Assembly (NCBI RefSeq): GCF_964340395.1 | Contig: NC_135562.1 | Coordinates: 4,094,134 to 4,158,133, forward strand | Direction: 5' to 3' | Length of the DNA stretch: 64,000 bases | From: Glandiceps talaboti | Lineage: Eukaryota; Hemichordata; Enteropneusta; Spengelidae | In this document: positions 1 to 16,740 of the stretch, in pieces | Position numbering within the stretch: position 1 is the first letter of the stretch | Layout: every line of letters begins with the position of its first letter | Notes under the pieces: model-generated | Databases searched by the model: none | What the model was told of the DNA's origin: nothing | The model's input: only the letters and a program-made list of their open reading frames with translations | Translations under genes and position numbers: made by a program

Positions 1-289
1 TGATGCAAATACCCTGAGTATACCACACATGCACTCATGTTTATGGTGTTTTGTCATATTAATGTCGTCACAGTGTACATTCTCCCAAGAAATTAAGGAT
101 CAAAGTATAAAAGAGTGTACAATTATCTCAGGGGTAATAAATTATCCAGTGGTTTTTACACAGTCTGAAATTTGGACAGTACTGTTTAATTGTCTATGAA
201 TGAATGCTTAGGCTGAGGAAACATAGATGTTACAGAGAATGAATAGAATTCAGTAGAACTGATTGGTTTTTGTTTTACCTCATTTACAG

Positions 290-1675
290 ACTGGTTAAAT
301 ACAGACAGGATAGTGAAATAAAGAGAAAGAAGCGACGAGGTCAAGAGGAATATTTAAAGAGTAAACAAGAAGAAGGAGGTAGACCAATAACTGGATTGAC
401 AAGTATGGAACTTCCTGGCGTCATTTCAGATCAGGATGGTACTAGGTACAGGACAGAGCCCCCAGTGGTGAGTCTGAGCATATATCATGTTTGATATCTA
501 ATCTTAGTAGGGCAGCGCAAGGTCAAAGTGCAAAACAGAGCCCCCCAGTGGCCAATCTATGCATACCTGTGATAACTAATTTTAGTGGAACTGAATATTA
601 TAGGTCAAACAGTCATGTGTTCCTTAGAAATTGGTGAATTATTGGTGATTCAAACTTTGACACACACATATTGAGTATTAAATGCAAAACTTATGACTTA
701 GATGCATAGAACGACTAATAAGGTATAAACCCTGTATTTTCTGTTCGAACTCATGCAACTTGGCTTGTCCATGCTATAAAATTAATAATTTTAGAGTACC
801 AGTATTTGGGATATCTTATCCTCAATACATGAATATATGTTGTGTCACCAGTTTCGGTAGTTTGCATGTATACATGTGAAGTGATGTAATAATCTGTATG
901 GTTGTCTATTTGTGTCTGTACATAGGAACAATACACTGACCAAGATGAACTTGTAATACATATGAGTGAGATGGGTACATCATCTCCAAGGGAAAACTTA
1001 GCATCATCTATTATTGTGAAACCCAATGTATTGGTAAGTAATGGCAAAATGTTTATACGGCACGACAAGTGACTACATGTATATAAACAACTCTAATATA
1101 TTCACAAGGTACCATCTACTTGATTTGTAGATTTCTAAAATGGGCAACTGAAAATAGATGTTGTTAACATATATAGGATACATTTACAAGATATAAACAC
1201 AGTAGAATAAGACAGAAATATATGCTGATGGCATTTTTAACAGTATATATCTGGTATTTATATAAAAAATCACACACGCTGAAATGTAGAACATTTTTAT
1301 GGTGTGTGAATTTGTCATTTTTGAAAACCCCATACTAGGCTTCTGACACTATTTTGTCAAATTAATTGCTGATGTCACCCAATATTATTGATGTAAGGAA
1401 CAATTTATTCAGATTATGCATAGTTATTTTCATTTACCTTCAATGTTACCTGTGAATGTCAGGATACATATTCATGTATGACCGATCTTTGGTGAGTGTG
1501 ACACTAATGTTATGATAAGTACTAACTGAATGAAGTTAGCCCAAGACATATGAGTACTGGACATTTAAGAGTGACTTATACAAGGACGTGAAATTAAAAA
1601 CTAACAGTAATATTTCTTGTCTTATTCTGTTTATTACAGTTATCAGATGAGACTCCAGATACATCAGAAGCCTAG
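290..1675 (+). CDS. 3' end of a gene for an unrecognised protein, probably the cytoplasmic tail of a membrane receptor (partial)
   Basis: Three exons can be read: 290-467, 926-1033 and 1640-1675. Each has AG before it, and the first two are followed by strong donors (GTGAGT at 468, GTAAGT at 1034). Exon 1 enters with one base completing a codon; the other junctions are phase 0, so the frame runs unbroken to TAG at 1673-1675. The roughly 108 residues start LVKYRQDSEIKRKKRRG, a basic run typical of the inner face of a membrane segment, followed by an acidic, Ser/Thr/Pro-rich tail ending SDETPDTSEA. There is no hydrophobic stretch inside the visible part; the TM and ectodomain would lie upstream, outside the window. 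The charged tail resembles in style, but not clearly in sequence, the tail exons near 58.4 and 61.7 kb. I do not recognise the family. Function as a receptor tail is inference. Confidence 0.6.
1071..1175. repeat. Dispersed repeat, copy 1 (partner at 4808-4912)
   Basis: About 105 bases beginning GACTACATGTATATAAACA match 4808-4912 in the same orientation with scattered substitutions (for example AACTCTAATATATTCACA against AGCTCTAATATACTCACA). It sits in the last-but-one intron of the first gene. The family is not recognised. Confidence 0.6.
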
Positions 1676-1739
1676 ATATGAAAATGGAGAAGATCTGTCC
1701 AGTACTAATAGATGTTACTCTCCAATATTTGTTTTTGTT

Positions 1740-2200
1740 TATCCAAGGAAAATATGAGTGACCTAAGGGCCTTCGTCTTGCGACTTGTAGTGACAACACT
1801 TAAGTCACAAGTATTTTCCAGCTGAATGAAGAAATATATTGGGGAAATAATATAATGATACTATCGCCAGTAATGTTTTTAAAAGATCGAGGAAAGTAAT
1901 GGCATTTTTAAGCATTTTGACTCAGATTGCATTTTCATGACAGAAACTCATGTTGTCGTGACGTAGAACGACCAGAGTATGTATGTCATATTTTTTGTTG
2001 AACCTGGCTCGTGCTTTATACCGTAGGTATAAAATCTTAAAATTGTACTTATTTTAAAGGCCCACTTAGGATTAGTATTGAAATCTAGGTGTGAAAACTG
2101 GCTGTTTGGTAGGGCTGGTCCAGAAATGGTCCCTAAGAAAAGAATCATGTAATCTTTATATAATATTAATGGAATGACCCGGGATTGAAACATAGGAATT
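1740..2200. repeat. Dispersed repeat, probably an old non-autonomous element
   Basis: Segments here recur near 47640-48010: GCTGAATGAAGAAATATATT against GACTGAATGAAGAAGTATAT, both followed by a GGGAA(A/T)(A/G)ATATAAT block. A shorter related piece (TGACCTAAGG, AGTGACTAAGGGCCTTGGCT) lies at 22060-22160. The copy here lies in the 3'UTR of the first gene. Diverged; boundaries are approximate. Confidence 0.4.
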
Positions 2201-2270
2201 TAAGAAGTACTACTGTAACATTAATTGTAATGTACTTAAGGACCACTCTGATGAAATACAAATGTAGATA

Positions 2271-2276
2271 AATAAA
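2271..2276 (+). terminator. Possible polyadenylation signal of the first gene
   Basis: First AATAAA after the stop at 1675, giving a 3'UTR of about 600 bases. Further AATAAA motifs at 4147 and 6260 would allow much longer 3'UTRs, so use of this one is uncertain. Confidence 0.35.
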
Positions 2277-2593
2277 TAGTATTTCATAAGAACTGAATAA
2301 TAAGCCTCATTTCTACAGAGAAGTGATTGTCCATGTTAAAGTTTAAATGAACTTTGAGCTAAGAGAACTTCTTCAGAATAGGCTTCTTAGCTCTTATCAT
2401 CCTTTTCCACAAAAATATTTGCGAGAGGATGAGAAGGATACCCCTGGTAACATATTTTTTAGTGTAGGAAATATGTTATGTACATGTAGATGAAATTTGA
2501 GACTAAATGAGACCATCTAACTAATAAGGTATGCATGTAGAAAGACTTCAAAATACCTTAGATTATGTGTTGGCAATAAGTATTTACACATGG

Positions 2594-2773
2594 CCGTCCA
2601 GTCTGTTATTTTACAGGAAGTATATCCCTCCACAAATAATGTTGTATAGAAAAGAATCTTGATAATATGTAGACTTACAAGTCCTAATCCAGGCTGTTAT
2701 TTTACAAAGAATGTACCCATTCACAAGTAAAGTTGTACAGAAAAGAGAATTTGTCAATTTACAAGTCTTATCA
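2594..2773. repeat. Two-copy tandem repeat, unit about 95 bases
   Basis: The block CTGTTATTTTACA, an AGTATATCCC/AATGTACCCA variant, CACAA(A/G)TAA, TTGTA(T/C)AGAAAAGA, ACAAGTC is read twice in succession (about 2594-2690 and 2690-2773). Confidence 0.55.
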
Positions 2774-2840
2774 GATCATATGGATTACTATTTATTGATA
2801 AAAATTGTTCACAATTACCAGGGTAGTAAAGAAAATATTC

Positions 2841-3065
2841 TCATTTGCATAAAGTAGTAAAATCAATGACATTTGCATAAATATTTAGAATCATTGCCAT
2901 TTTGCATAAATTAGTTGAATCATTGCATAAATTAGTGGAATAAATGGCATTTTGCATAAATTAGTAGAATCATCATTTTGCATAAATTAGTAGAATCATT
3001 GTCAATGCTCAAATTAGTACAAATCAATGACATTTGCATAAATTAGTAAATCAGTGTCATTTGAT
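2841..3065. repeat. Degenerate minisatellite rich in octamer-like motifs
   Basis: About eight diverged copies of a roughly 28-base unit of the form TTTGCATAAATTAGTAGAATCAAT. The unit contains ATTTGCAT (exact at 2843, 2871 and 3032) or TTTTGCAT (2900, 2950 and near 2977), the reverse complement of the POU octamer ATGCAAAT. Confidence 0.75.
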
Positions 3066-4530
3066 TTTATGAATAAAATCAATGCAATTGAAAATTCCAC
3101 ATCTTTGTTGAATTCAAGATTAAATTCTACTTCCAAGCTGACAAAAACAGAATTGTTCATAGATAATGATAAATGTATTTAGGATATTGCACTGCAATCA
3201 GTATGGCTATGATTGTGATTTGCCAAAACAGAATCAAGATTAAAATATTCAAATGTTAACAAATTCTTTATTTTTGAATAACTAACACATTTGCATATTG
3301 TGTAGAATAATGGCAATTGTAAATAATTGAAGACTATATGTATATTTTGTATTCATAAGTGACCATCTGAAATCAGTTTTTTCGTGAACATAAAATTATT
3401 TACCCCAGAATTACTCAACAGTGTAAAAAGAATTTAATGTAAATAGCAAGGATAGGAATGATTTTATAAATGCATTTAAGAGCTTCATATGATGAAGAAT
3501 TAGTAATTGGATTATTTGCTTTTCAAGGTGTCCAGCTGATGTGCAAAGAGAGTTAAATTTTGATAGTAATAAATGAACACAACACACAATCAGCTTTATA
3601 AAAAGGAAAGATAACATAATTAGAGAAGCTCAAGAGGTATTACCCTGGTAATTGAGCCTTCAGTTTACTATTAAGATAGACACAGACTAAAACTATTGTC
3701 ACAACATGTTGATACAATAGTGATAAGCTATTGAATGGACATTGGTTTAATTATAGTCTCAGTAGGGAGGCATCCTCAGAGAACTTTTAGTGTACTGTTT
3801 TGGGACTTCCAATGTTTACACTGTGTTGATCACAGGGTGATTAGAATCACACAACAGAGGAACCGCTATCATCCACTTGTGTAATCTACTACATTGAAGA
3901 ACAATAGATTTAGTTTGTATCTATCTTAGTAAACCAAAGGCTCAACTTACAGTTGTAACTAGATTTCTGGCTAATAGTGAAATAATAGTTTACTTTGCAA
4001 GTAAACATCAACAATAGTGTAATATGTCATGTTAGGTCAATACTTTAACACTTTTTTCCAACTCATGGTAATATGAAGTGTACTTTTACAATGACTGGAA
4101 ATTTGTAAACTTGAACTTTAGTATTGTAGGAGAAATGTAGAAGTACAATAAATATACAAAGTCTCATTATGCCAAATTTTACGTTACACATTTTTCGGTG
4201 ACTGCATTTTGTATATTCATACTGTATATTGTAAATATTTTGATACCAAATTTGATAAATTTGTAATATTTTGAGGAAATAATAGTTTTAAAGCAAATTA
4301 CTTAGGAAGTGATGTAACAACATCAAGTCAACTTTTCCATTTTCAACATTACTCGTATGGATGTGTAAATTTTACTTAGTTGGAGGATATCAGTATGCAG
4401 TGAATTTTAGTTAGGTAACTTGTTTTTAAGTTTTGAAAACTTCATACATGTTGTTGATTAATGCGTGTAGTGGTCTGTGTTACAACAAAGTGCTTACATG
4501 TATAATATCTTTTAGTAATACAAGTAACAT

Positions 4531-4592
4531 ACACACACACACAAAAATATATATATACATATGTGCATATGTATGTCCGTCATCATTCTATG

Positions 4593-4652
<60 letters not shown>

Positions 4653-4708
4653 CACATACATCTATGCATGCATGCATACAGACAGACGTACATAGTATGT
4701 ACGTACGT

Positions 4709-4739
<31 letters not shown>

Positions 4740-4782
4740 TACATGCATACTTACATACACACACACACACACACACACGTAT
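4531..4782. repeat. Compound microsatellite (CA/TG, CATA, ATGC)
   Basis: Long TG run at about 4593-4648, then CATG/CATA tetramers and two further CA runs. It reads in every frame and so creates long false ORFs of Val-Cys or Thr-His type. Confidence 0.95.
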
Positions 4783-4807
4783 TGTACGTACATTTTTCCA
4801 AACAACT

Positions 4808-4912
4808 GACTACATGTATATAAACAGCTCTAATATACTCACAAAAGACTATTTGGTTTGTAGCTTTATTTCAACTGTGCAACTGAAAAGTAAATGTTGC
4901 TAACTGTTATAA
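4808..4912. repeat. Dispersed repeat, copy 2 (partner at 1071-1175)
   Basis: Same orientation as copy 1. It directly follows a compound TG/CATA/CA microsatellite, an arrangement common when a short interspersed element carries its own simple-repeat end. Confidence 0.6.
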
Positions 4913-5627
4913 AAACTTAACAGGAAATAGAGAAAGCTTATCCAAAATGCAAACACTGAGAATGTTACAAAGTAATCTTTTTTAGCAGTAAATGGTAGTG
5001 ATACGAAGAATCGTACATTATAATTCAAAACGATATCATCTTTTCATATGAAGATAACTTGCCAAAAATCACTGAATGAAATTAATATTTTCATAGCATA
5101 TTTACTAAAATTGATATGACTTGGCTAGGCTGCGTACTAACTCAAGGATTTCCAAAGAATGTTTTACAGTTTTCATATGTTTGGTTTACCATTTGGATAT
5201 CAAAAAGGGAACGATAGCATTCCTTTTTACTATCTGTGATATATATATATCTATTCTTCAGATAATAATTTGGAGTTTACTAACATTCTAGCATTACTGA
5301 ATATTTCTTCATCAGTTTATGTTTACTATTTTATAAGCCATCTAAGTATTATTTCACATGTGTTTTGCTATATTTACTTACTGATTTGATTTCTTTTCAC
5401 TTTTTTGTATATGTTAACTTTATCTATACATTGTAAAATGTTTTCTTGCGGGTTTTTAGTGTTTTCCATAGTTTCTTCTTATTTTTTCTCATTTTTAAAC
5501 ATTGAATTCTTTAGTGATTTGCATATTAAGTGAAACACTCCAAGAGTTCTTTATGGTAGTGACTATATTTTGTGTGTGCTACATTGGACAAGTAGATACT
5601 TAGGTACAGGTTTGTTATTTTGCACCA

Positions 5628-5980
5628 TTGACCATCGCATGATTTGTAAGCATTTTCATTGGTCAAAATTATTGAAGCATGTGATTGTCACATGATGTAT
5701 CAGTATTTTGATTTGTTAATTATCAAAAGCAAATAATCAGGTGTATATTGTATTTGTGCACATATATATGACCATCACGTAATTGAGCAATTTCATTGGT
5801 CAAAACTGTTGAAGCATATGATTATCACATGATGTATTAACTGATGTCCCTTGTGTGGTGGATTTTATTAATGTCTGTACCATATGACCATAACATGATT
5901 AATGACTAATTTCATTGGTTAAACTCATGTCAACATGTGATTGTCACATGATGTATAAGTATTTTGATTGGTTAAGATAT
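5628..5980. repeat. Three-copy tandem repeat, period about 120-137 bases
   Basis: Each copy contains TGACCAT, then TTTCATTGGT, then a GATTGTCACATGATGTAT-like block (CATTGG at about 5656, 5793 and 5912). Units keep an ATTGG (inverted CCAAT) and CACATG E-box cores. Confidence 0.65.
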
Positions 5981-6263
5981 GAATCATGTGAACACTACTT
6001 GATAAAGTGATTAGAATAGGATCACACAAATAAAAGGGAAGATGTTGAGATGTAAAGACAATTTTGCTTAGATACTCAAGATGGTAAATATTTTTAAAAT
6101 TGTACATAGTGATTTTGAAGTGTGTAAAGTGATATATTTTGACCCATTGTAATGTATATTTTAAGCGATATTGTATAGATAGAGAAATAAGTACACAGAA
6201 TAATGCTTTATTGAAATAGAACTATTGTCAAGATTTTGTATAAATGTAGAGAAATGGGAAATA

Positions 6264-8080
6264 AAGTGAATGAAGCTATCATAATACAAGTGTTCAGTAT
6301 TTTATATCTGAATGACTCTTAGATAAATGGATGAACAAGGTGTAAAATCTTCTGCGGGCAGCACTCATGTGGTCAATGACAGGAGTAGGGTTGATATGAA
6401 ATATGGTGCAATGGAGGCAAGAGATGACTTTTGGAGATATAATGGATCGGAGCCAGTTAGAGACAAATTGGGGAAGTAAGGAGTCTGTGACCTCTGAACC
6501 GGAGTGTCATGATCGATAGGAGGTTGATAGGGTTGGAGTTTGGTAGGTTTGGGAGACAAGTTGAAACATGTATGAAGTTTAATGAGGGAATGAGATCTCG
6601 AGATATGGTAGGAAGTTACGACTCTTCCGAAGAAGCTTGCCCCCCCCCCCCAAAAAAAAAAAAAAAAAAAAAAAAACTATCAAGATCAGTCACAGTGAGA
6701 CTGATCACAAAGTTTCATGTTGAGATAGACACCATAAAGTTAAAACAGAAACATCATTTACACAGTGTCAACTGTTTATTCAGTTAACAGCATGCACTCA
6801 ACTACAATTATAATAGATATGAGGTATAATTTCTTGAAGTCAAACAAAATCCATGGTCAACACCCAACTGAGCTGTTTCTTTCATGTAGTTACTGTCCAT
6901 ATCATAACTAAATAAATGGTTCACATTGTGTATATGATGATTGTGTGTATCTCAATATGAAACCTTGCGATCAGGCTCATTGATCTTGAAAGTGCTTGGC
7001 CAAGCTTCTCCGAAAAGAAATGTAATATTGGCAATTTCCCCAAAATACATGAAATCTTACACTTATGGTTGAACGTGCTGCAGAGACAAAAAATCACTGA
7101 AAATCAAATTTCTTCAATTCTCTCCAACTTTAGCCATATGACAGCTTTTTCCTGGTCCTTTTGAAATGATGGGGTTATCTTCTTGCTTTCAAGGAAATTT
7201 TGAATTTGTTTAATTCCCATAGAATTAACACAGTATTCAGCAGCCATATTGGATGGTGGCCATATTGGATGACGGCCATATTGGATTCTAAAATGACTTA
7301 ATTTTGATATCGTGTTGACCTCTATTTAAAAAAATGGTACTGTTGAGTTTTTTAATTGGTTTTAACAAAGAATATGAGTTTTCTTGAAAGTAGAGTTATA
7401 AGCTTATTTCCAAGGCGCCTTATACATTTTACAGGTGTTCAGCTATGGGGAAGTGTTTGTTTTTCTTTTGTGACAATGTTACACGTTACCAACTTCATTT
7501 AATCAATGGATACATGTGAAAATATATATTGGTACATCCTATAACATTTGGAAATATTTCAGATTAAAAGTAGGTCTCCTCGAGATGTGAACATGTGTGT
7601 CTTGCAACCTGGCATAGTGGTACTACATAACAATGTGTGTTTAGCTCTATATACAATGTACACAGTGCATAACAAGACGTCTTGTACCTACGATTCAATG
7701 AATGAGTAGACCTCTGTTAGCAAAGTTCAAGCTTTTCTTTATTAACAGTGTCAGGGTAAGACATACTATACAGTGTTTCTGAGGGTCGAACACCTTTGAC
7801 GTCACTGTGTCATTTCATATCATGTTATACTGGTGACTTACAGGTAGGCTTGAACTTTGTGAATGTTTACTATCTGGTGTCAAATCTTCATATGTTTTAT
7901 GGTTGCACAAAAATGTATTCAAAGAAACACGTTATTCGTTGTATTTGAAATTTGTATTTATGAGAGTTTGGAGTATATAGTACGTTTGACTACCCCCATG
8001 TTGTGAAAGATTCTCTTTCATTGCACGTAAATCATGCCGCTCCTTGTAAGTTTATGAGAGGCCACGTGAAGGTGTGGCGA
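6264..8080. other. Intergenic stretch
   Basis: No supported exon. It holds a poly-C/poly-A tract at 6640-6676 and, at about 7020-7330, an inverted copy of the dispersed repeat with the CCAATATGGCC core, here with that core repeated three times. Confidence 0.6.
7020..7330 (-). repeat. Dispersed repeat with AATCCAATATGGCC core, inverted copy
   Basis: The core GAATCCAATATGGCC (read on the minus strand) recurs at 12757 and 42446 on the plus strand, and a weaker version is at 43150. Here the GGCCATATTGGAT block is repeated three times between 7238 and 7286. Unclassified element. Confidence 0.5.
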
Positions 8081-8093
8081 GAGCGATGCAGAC

Positions 8094-8141
8094 TTTTATA
8101 TAATACATTTCGCTTCATGAACTCCAGCAAAAGTCTGCAAA
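8094..8141 (+). promoter_or_regulatory. Possible ENPP-gene promoter and 5' non-coding exon
   Basis: TTTATATAATA at about 8094 is a TATA-like element. About 45 bases on, AAAG|GTAAAG at 8142 is a good donor. The ENPP start exon has an acceptor (TTTTCACAG) ending at 9131, 15 bases before the ATG. This suggests a short untranslated first exon spliced across about 1 kb. Inferred from spacing only. Confidence 0.35.
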
Positions 8142-9146
8142 GGTAAAGTAACTATTGGTATTATGACGTCAATTGCTAAGAGGAAAGGACTTTAGTGTAC
8201 AATGACAGGATACGTGTTTATATGTAGTGACATATATCCATGCAAGTGTTTTTAAGAACCACCCAAGCCGAACTCCATGTCAGGATTCTAAACTCGAAAA
8301 TCTGTATTGAATACTAGAAATGTTATTTGAATGATATTTATTAGAATCAGTCTGTCTCTCTTCCCTTATACGTGAAGTCTTGATTGTTATATGCCAATGG
8401 TTTCTGACACTAAGGCAGCCAATGGAACAACAAATTTAATGACTACGTCAAAATACTACCAGACGTTAGGTTTTACTATGAGCCAGCTGGTTTCTTTCTT
8501 TGTCTGGTTTGACAACATTTTGGGGTTTACTTGGATGTCTGCGCGGATCCTCCCCATGCTATAGAGTCACTCCTCCCCCAAGGGTCTTATCTCTCTACGT
8601 ATATCTATATTGTCAATTGAGTTGCATATTGGGACCAATGCGAGTACTTATGCATTCAATGCCAGTGAGTATCGGAATAATATGCTATGTTGGTAAATAA
8701 AAGGTACCTCAACAAGGTCATTCATTGTATTATGTCTCGTCCTTGAAATCTCAAACAACAATGATGTTACAAACATTAATCTATTACTACTTCACACGTA
8801 GAAGATATTGTGAACCGAGACTCTTTGAAGCTACTGTTCGAGATTTCGATTCTAAAATACACTTTTGACATCGTGTCATGCCTTTGGTGTTAATATTCAT
8901 ATAACAGATCCTAGGCAATCTCATTGTGATTGGCTACGGGGACCTAAACTGGTCACCATGGCACATCATGTCAGGCTAACGTGACAGATAATTTACCACT
9001 TGGTTTGTTTTCCAAAAAACTGTTTCAGTTCTTGTTGCTCAACGAGGAACAATGAAAGGACGAAATTGTCAGACATTCGTTTATTTAATTTGGTGGTAGC
9101 ATATCATTGCTTGGCGTTTTAATTTTCACAGGTATTGGGATCCACA

Positions 9147-13802
<4,656 letters not shown>

Positions 13803-13898
13803 TGATAAGATCACGTGCCAATACTTGTACGACGAACTATGTTGAGAATACTACGATTAAAGTAATCCACAGTGGGTAAATTTTTATAAGAAAATGAA

Positions 13899-13904
13899 AA
13901 TAAA
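13899..13904 (+). terminator. ENPP polyadenylation signal
   Basis: AATAAA 97 bases after the TAA stop at 13800-13802; the first such signal downstream. Confidence 0.65.
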
Positions 13905-13989
13905 GTAGGGTAAAGTCTGACTCACATGATAACCAATTAACATGTAATCTATATTATTATGAAATTACAGATATAAAATGAATTTCACA

Positions 13990-14175
13990 ATGATACCGTG
14001 TAGCTTTTCTATTAGATACAACCATGCAGAAACCAATAATAAGAATCTGGACATGCTACACTTTAAGATAACAAGATTGAATTCATGAGTACATTACATT
14101 ACAGTTTCTTGCTACATTTTGTCTAAGTGAAATGAACTACACAGGCCACCATACAGACATCAAATGAACACCACA
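13990..14175. repeat. Single arm of a foldback/MITE family
   Basis: GGACATGCTACACTTTAAGA, then TTGCTACATTTTGTCTAA, then CCACCATACAGACATCAAAT match, in order, the reverse complement of 58919-59035 and more weakly 57995-58120. It lies just past the ENPP polyadenylation signal. Confidence 0.55.
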
Positions 14176-15110
14176 AAGGGCATTTTATGTGCTCTTCATC
14201 CGGGTGTTTGATACTAAGAACAATATTAGAGCGAATGTCTGCATTGAGTTGCAATATATTTAAATGGTTTATTTCATTTAGAGTAAATGTAGCTAGAAAT
14301 GCGATCTTGCTCTTGAAGTGTGGCATAAACAGTTTCTTGCTGGTTTCTGTATGGTTGTGGGAAACAGAAAAGCTGCACAGTATTGTGAAATTCATGTATA
14401 AAAATACCAAACGTACCAAAGTAAAACTGTCATCAAATTATGAACTAACCTTTTTGTGATAACATAAAATAAATCATATATGTAGCCAATAAATATTTGA
14501 TATTATATTATTAATACATAAGTGGTAAATATATTCAAAACATTTTTTTCAAGGTGATTGTGACCTTGACCGTTAGGGTGGTAGTTTAAACTATGGATAA
14601 TGTTACAATAACGATGTACTGAAGACTATCCGCTTCGAAATGAATACGTATTGCTAAGCAGTTCATAACACTATTATTCACTATGTATTTTTTGAGTAAA
14701 TATGGATTTGCCAAGAAGTCTACATCTGATATAGTTCTTAATAATACCATTTTATTACATGTTTATAACCAAGGAATGTTCCCTAGCTGTCTCCTGCAAA
14801 TGAAAATCAATTATTTTGACTGTAAACCATTTCATCAAAGTGAGCTTTTATTCTTTAATAGTCAATTATAAATAATACTTGACACACTTTTCAGAACACG
14901 TCACTTTAGGGACACATAAACGTAATAAGGAGAAATGCGGTGCTTGGAACTTTGTATCGACCTCCGTCGCTCTTTAATGATGGTTTATTACATACCCGGT
15001 TATATGTCATGCCTTCCTACACTTCTTGCTCAAAATGATTGTTTTCCAGGTGTCAATGACCATCTTATTCAGACAGACTTCCAGACATACAGACTTCCAG
15101 ACAGACATAC
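14176..15110. other. Intergenic stretch, no supported gene
   Basis: Two opposing ORFs of 90-98 codons overlap at 14123-14459 but have no recognisable motifs or splice context. Nothing else stands out. Confidence 0.5.
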
Positions 15111-15117
15111 AGAGTCA

Positions 15118-15330
<213 letters not shown>

Positions 15331-15626
15331 AATGGTTTTATCATCCCCTGTATGTGGTATTAAGATTACGCTCTAACGTTTACTGTTTGTGGTGTTGTTA
15401 TTAAGAAGAAAAACAAACAGTATTTGGTGGGAGATAGGACTGGAGCGTTATCTGAATGGTTTGATTAAAAGTAAAAGTCAGACACGTCTTCTCTTTACCC
15501 CCACCCTAGCATTGAAAAAATGATGTTATATTAGTATTCACTATATGCTAGGACCAGTAAATGTCGTCATGAAACATACATATCTGGCAATCCATGCTAT
15601 TTCTATGATGTACCTGCATTACGTTT

Positions 15627-15700
15627 GGCTAAACATCTACTTTAAAATCTAATTATTCATACATGAAATAAAACTAATCTTACAAAAAACATAAATAAAC
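15627..15700 (+). repeat. Truncated copy of the same dispersed repeat
   Basis: Matches 12598-12660 (GCTAAACATCTACTTTAAAA, CATGAAATAAAACTAATCTT) and then loses similarity before the CCAATATGGCC core. Confidence 0.55.
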
Positions 15701-16566
15701 ATTTACAGGTTTAATGGATCAAAAAATTCTCTTTAATAGTCTGATCTGATCCTTCGTCACTCTACAAGATATTCCACATTTACGAGAGCATTGAAAAATT
15801 CATGTGAAAAATCTTTTTGCTCAAAGTTGATGACGTGTTAACGATTTCCCCAGTACTGTGTTGTAATCCGGCGTTATGGTTAAATGAAGCCATTCATGCC
15901 TTTGATAAATGTTGTATGTTTGTGGGTCATAGTAGTAAATTTCTCCTGTCAGGCAACAGCAGAATTGGATTCACTAGGGATATATGCTGTAACCTATGGG
16001 GACTTCGACTCCCAATAATAGTAAACTTACGCGTATATACAATCCCACCATTTGTCGACAGTCTATAAATAATACAATACCTAGATGCAATTTTGTAGGA
16101 TTACTTCACTGCTCAGAGCATATGTGATGTAGAGTTTATTCTGTAGAAATGACATGTTCGTAGAACTGCGTAAAGTGTGTACATTTTGTACAGCTGGAAA
16201 ACAATAAATTAAACATAAACAAGGTGTTGTTAAAATTTTAGTCATGCATTAATCATGTGTAGCAAGATGAATAGAACTATCGGCAATACTATTAGAGTTG
16301 ATATTTACAAACTACCAAACCTACAGAACTATATGTTTTAGGGTAAAGTAGTTGTACGATTGAATTGCTGCATGTAAGGAAAACATGTTTTACGTAGTAA
16401 GTATGATACAAAAAGTTGATATAGGTTTTAAGAATTGACACTTTATGATATGAAGAATCCATTTTCATTATCACAGAATAGCAGATTTATACAATTTGGA
16501 GGTTTGAATAGTTCCCTTCACGGACATTTTACTTTGTACGTTTGTTAGGTCATATGCCAGGTATTG

Positions 16567-16740
<174 letters not shown>

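Noticed and set aside
2841-3065. CRISPR-like array
   Set aside because: Units are contiguous and diverged, without unique spacers, in an intron-bearing eukaryotic genome.
4433-4903. 156-codon ORF through the TG/CATA tract
   Set aside because: Composed of microsatellite translation (Cys-Val, His-Thr repeats); not a gene.
14123-14459. Opposing 90- and 98-codon ORFs
   Set aside because: Mutually antisense, overlap a repeat arm, no recognisable domain.
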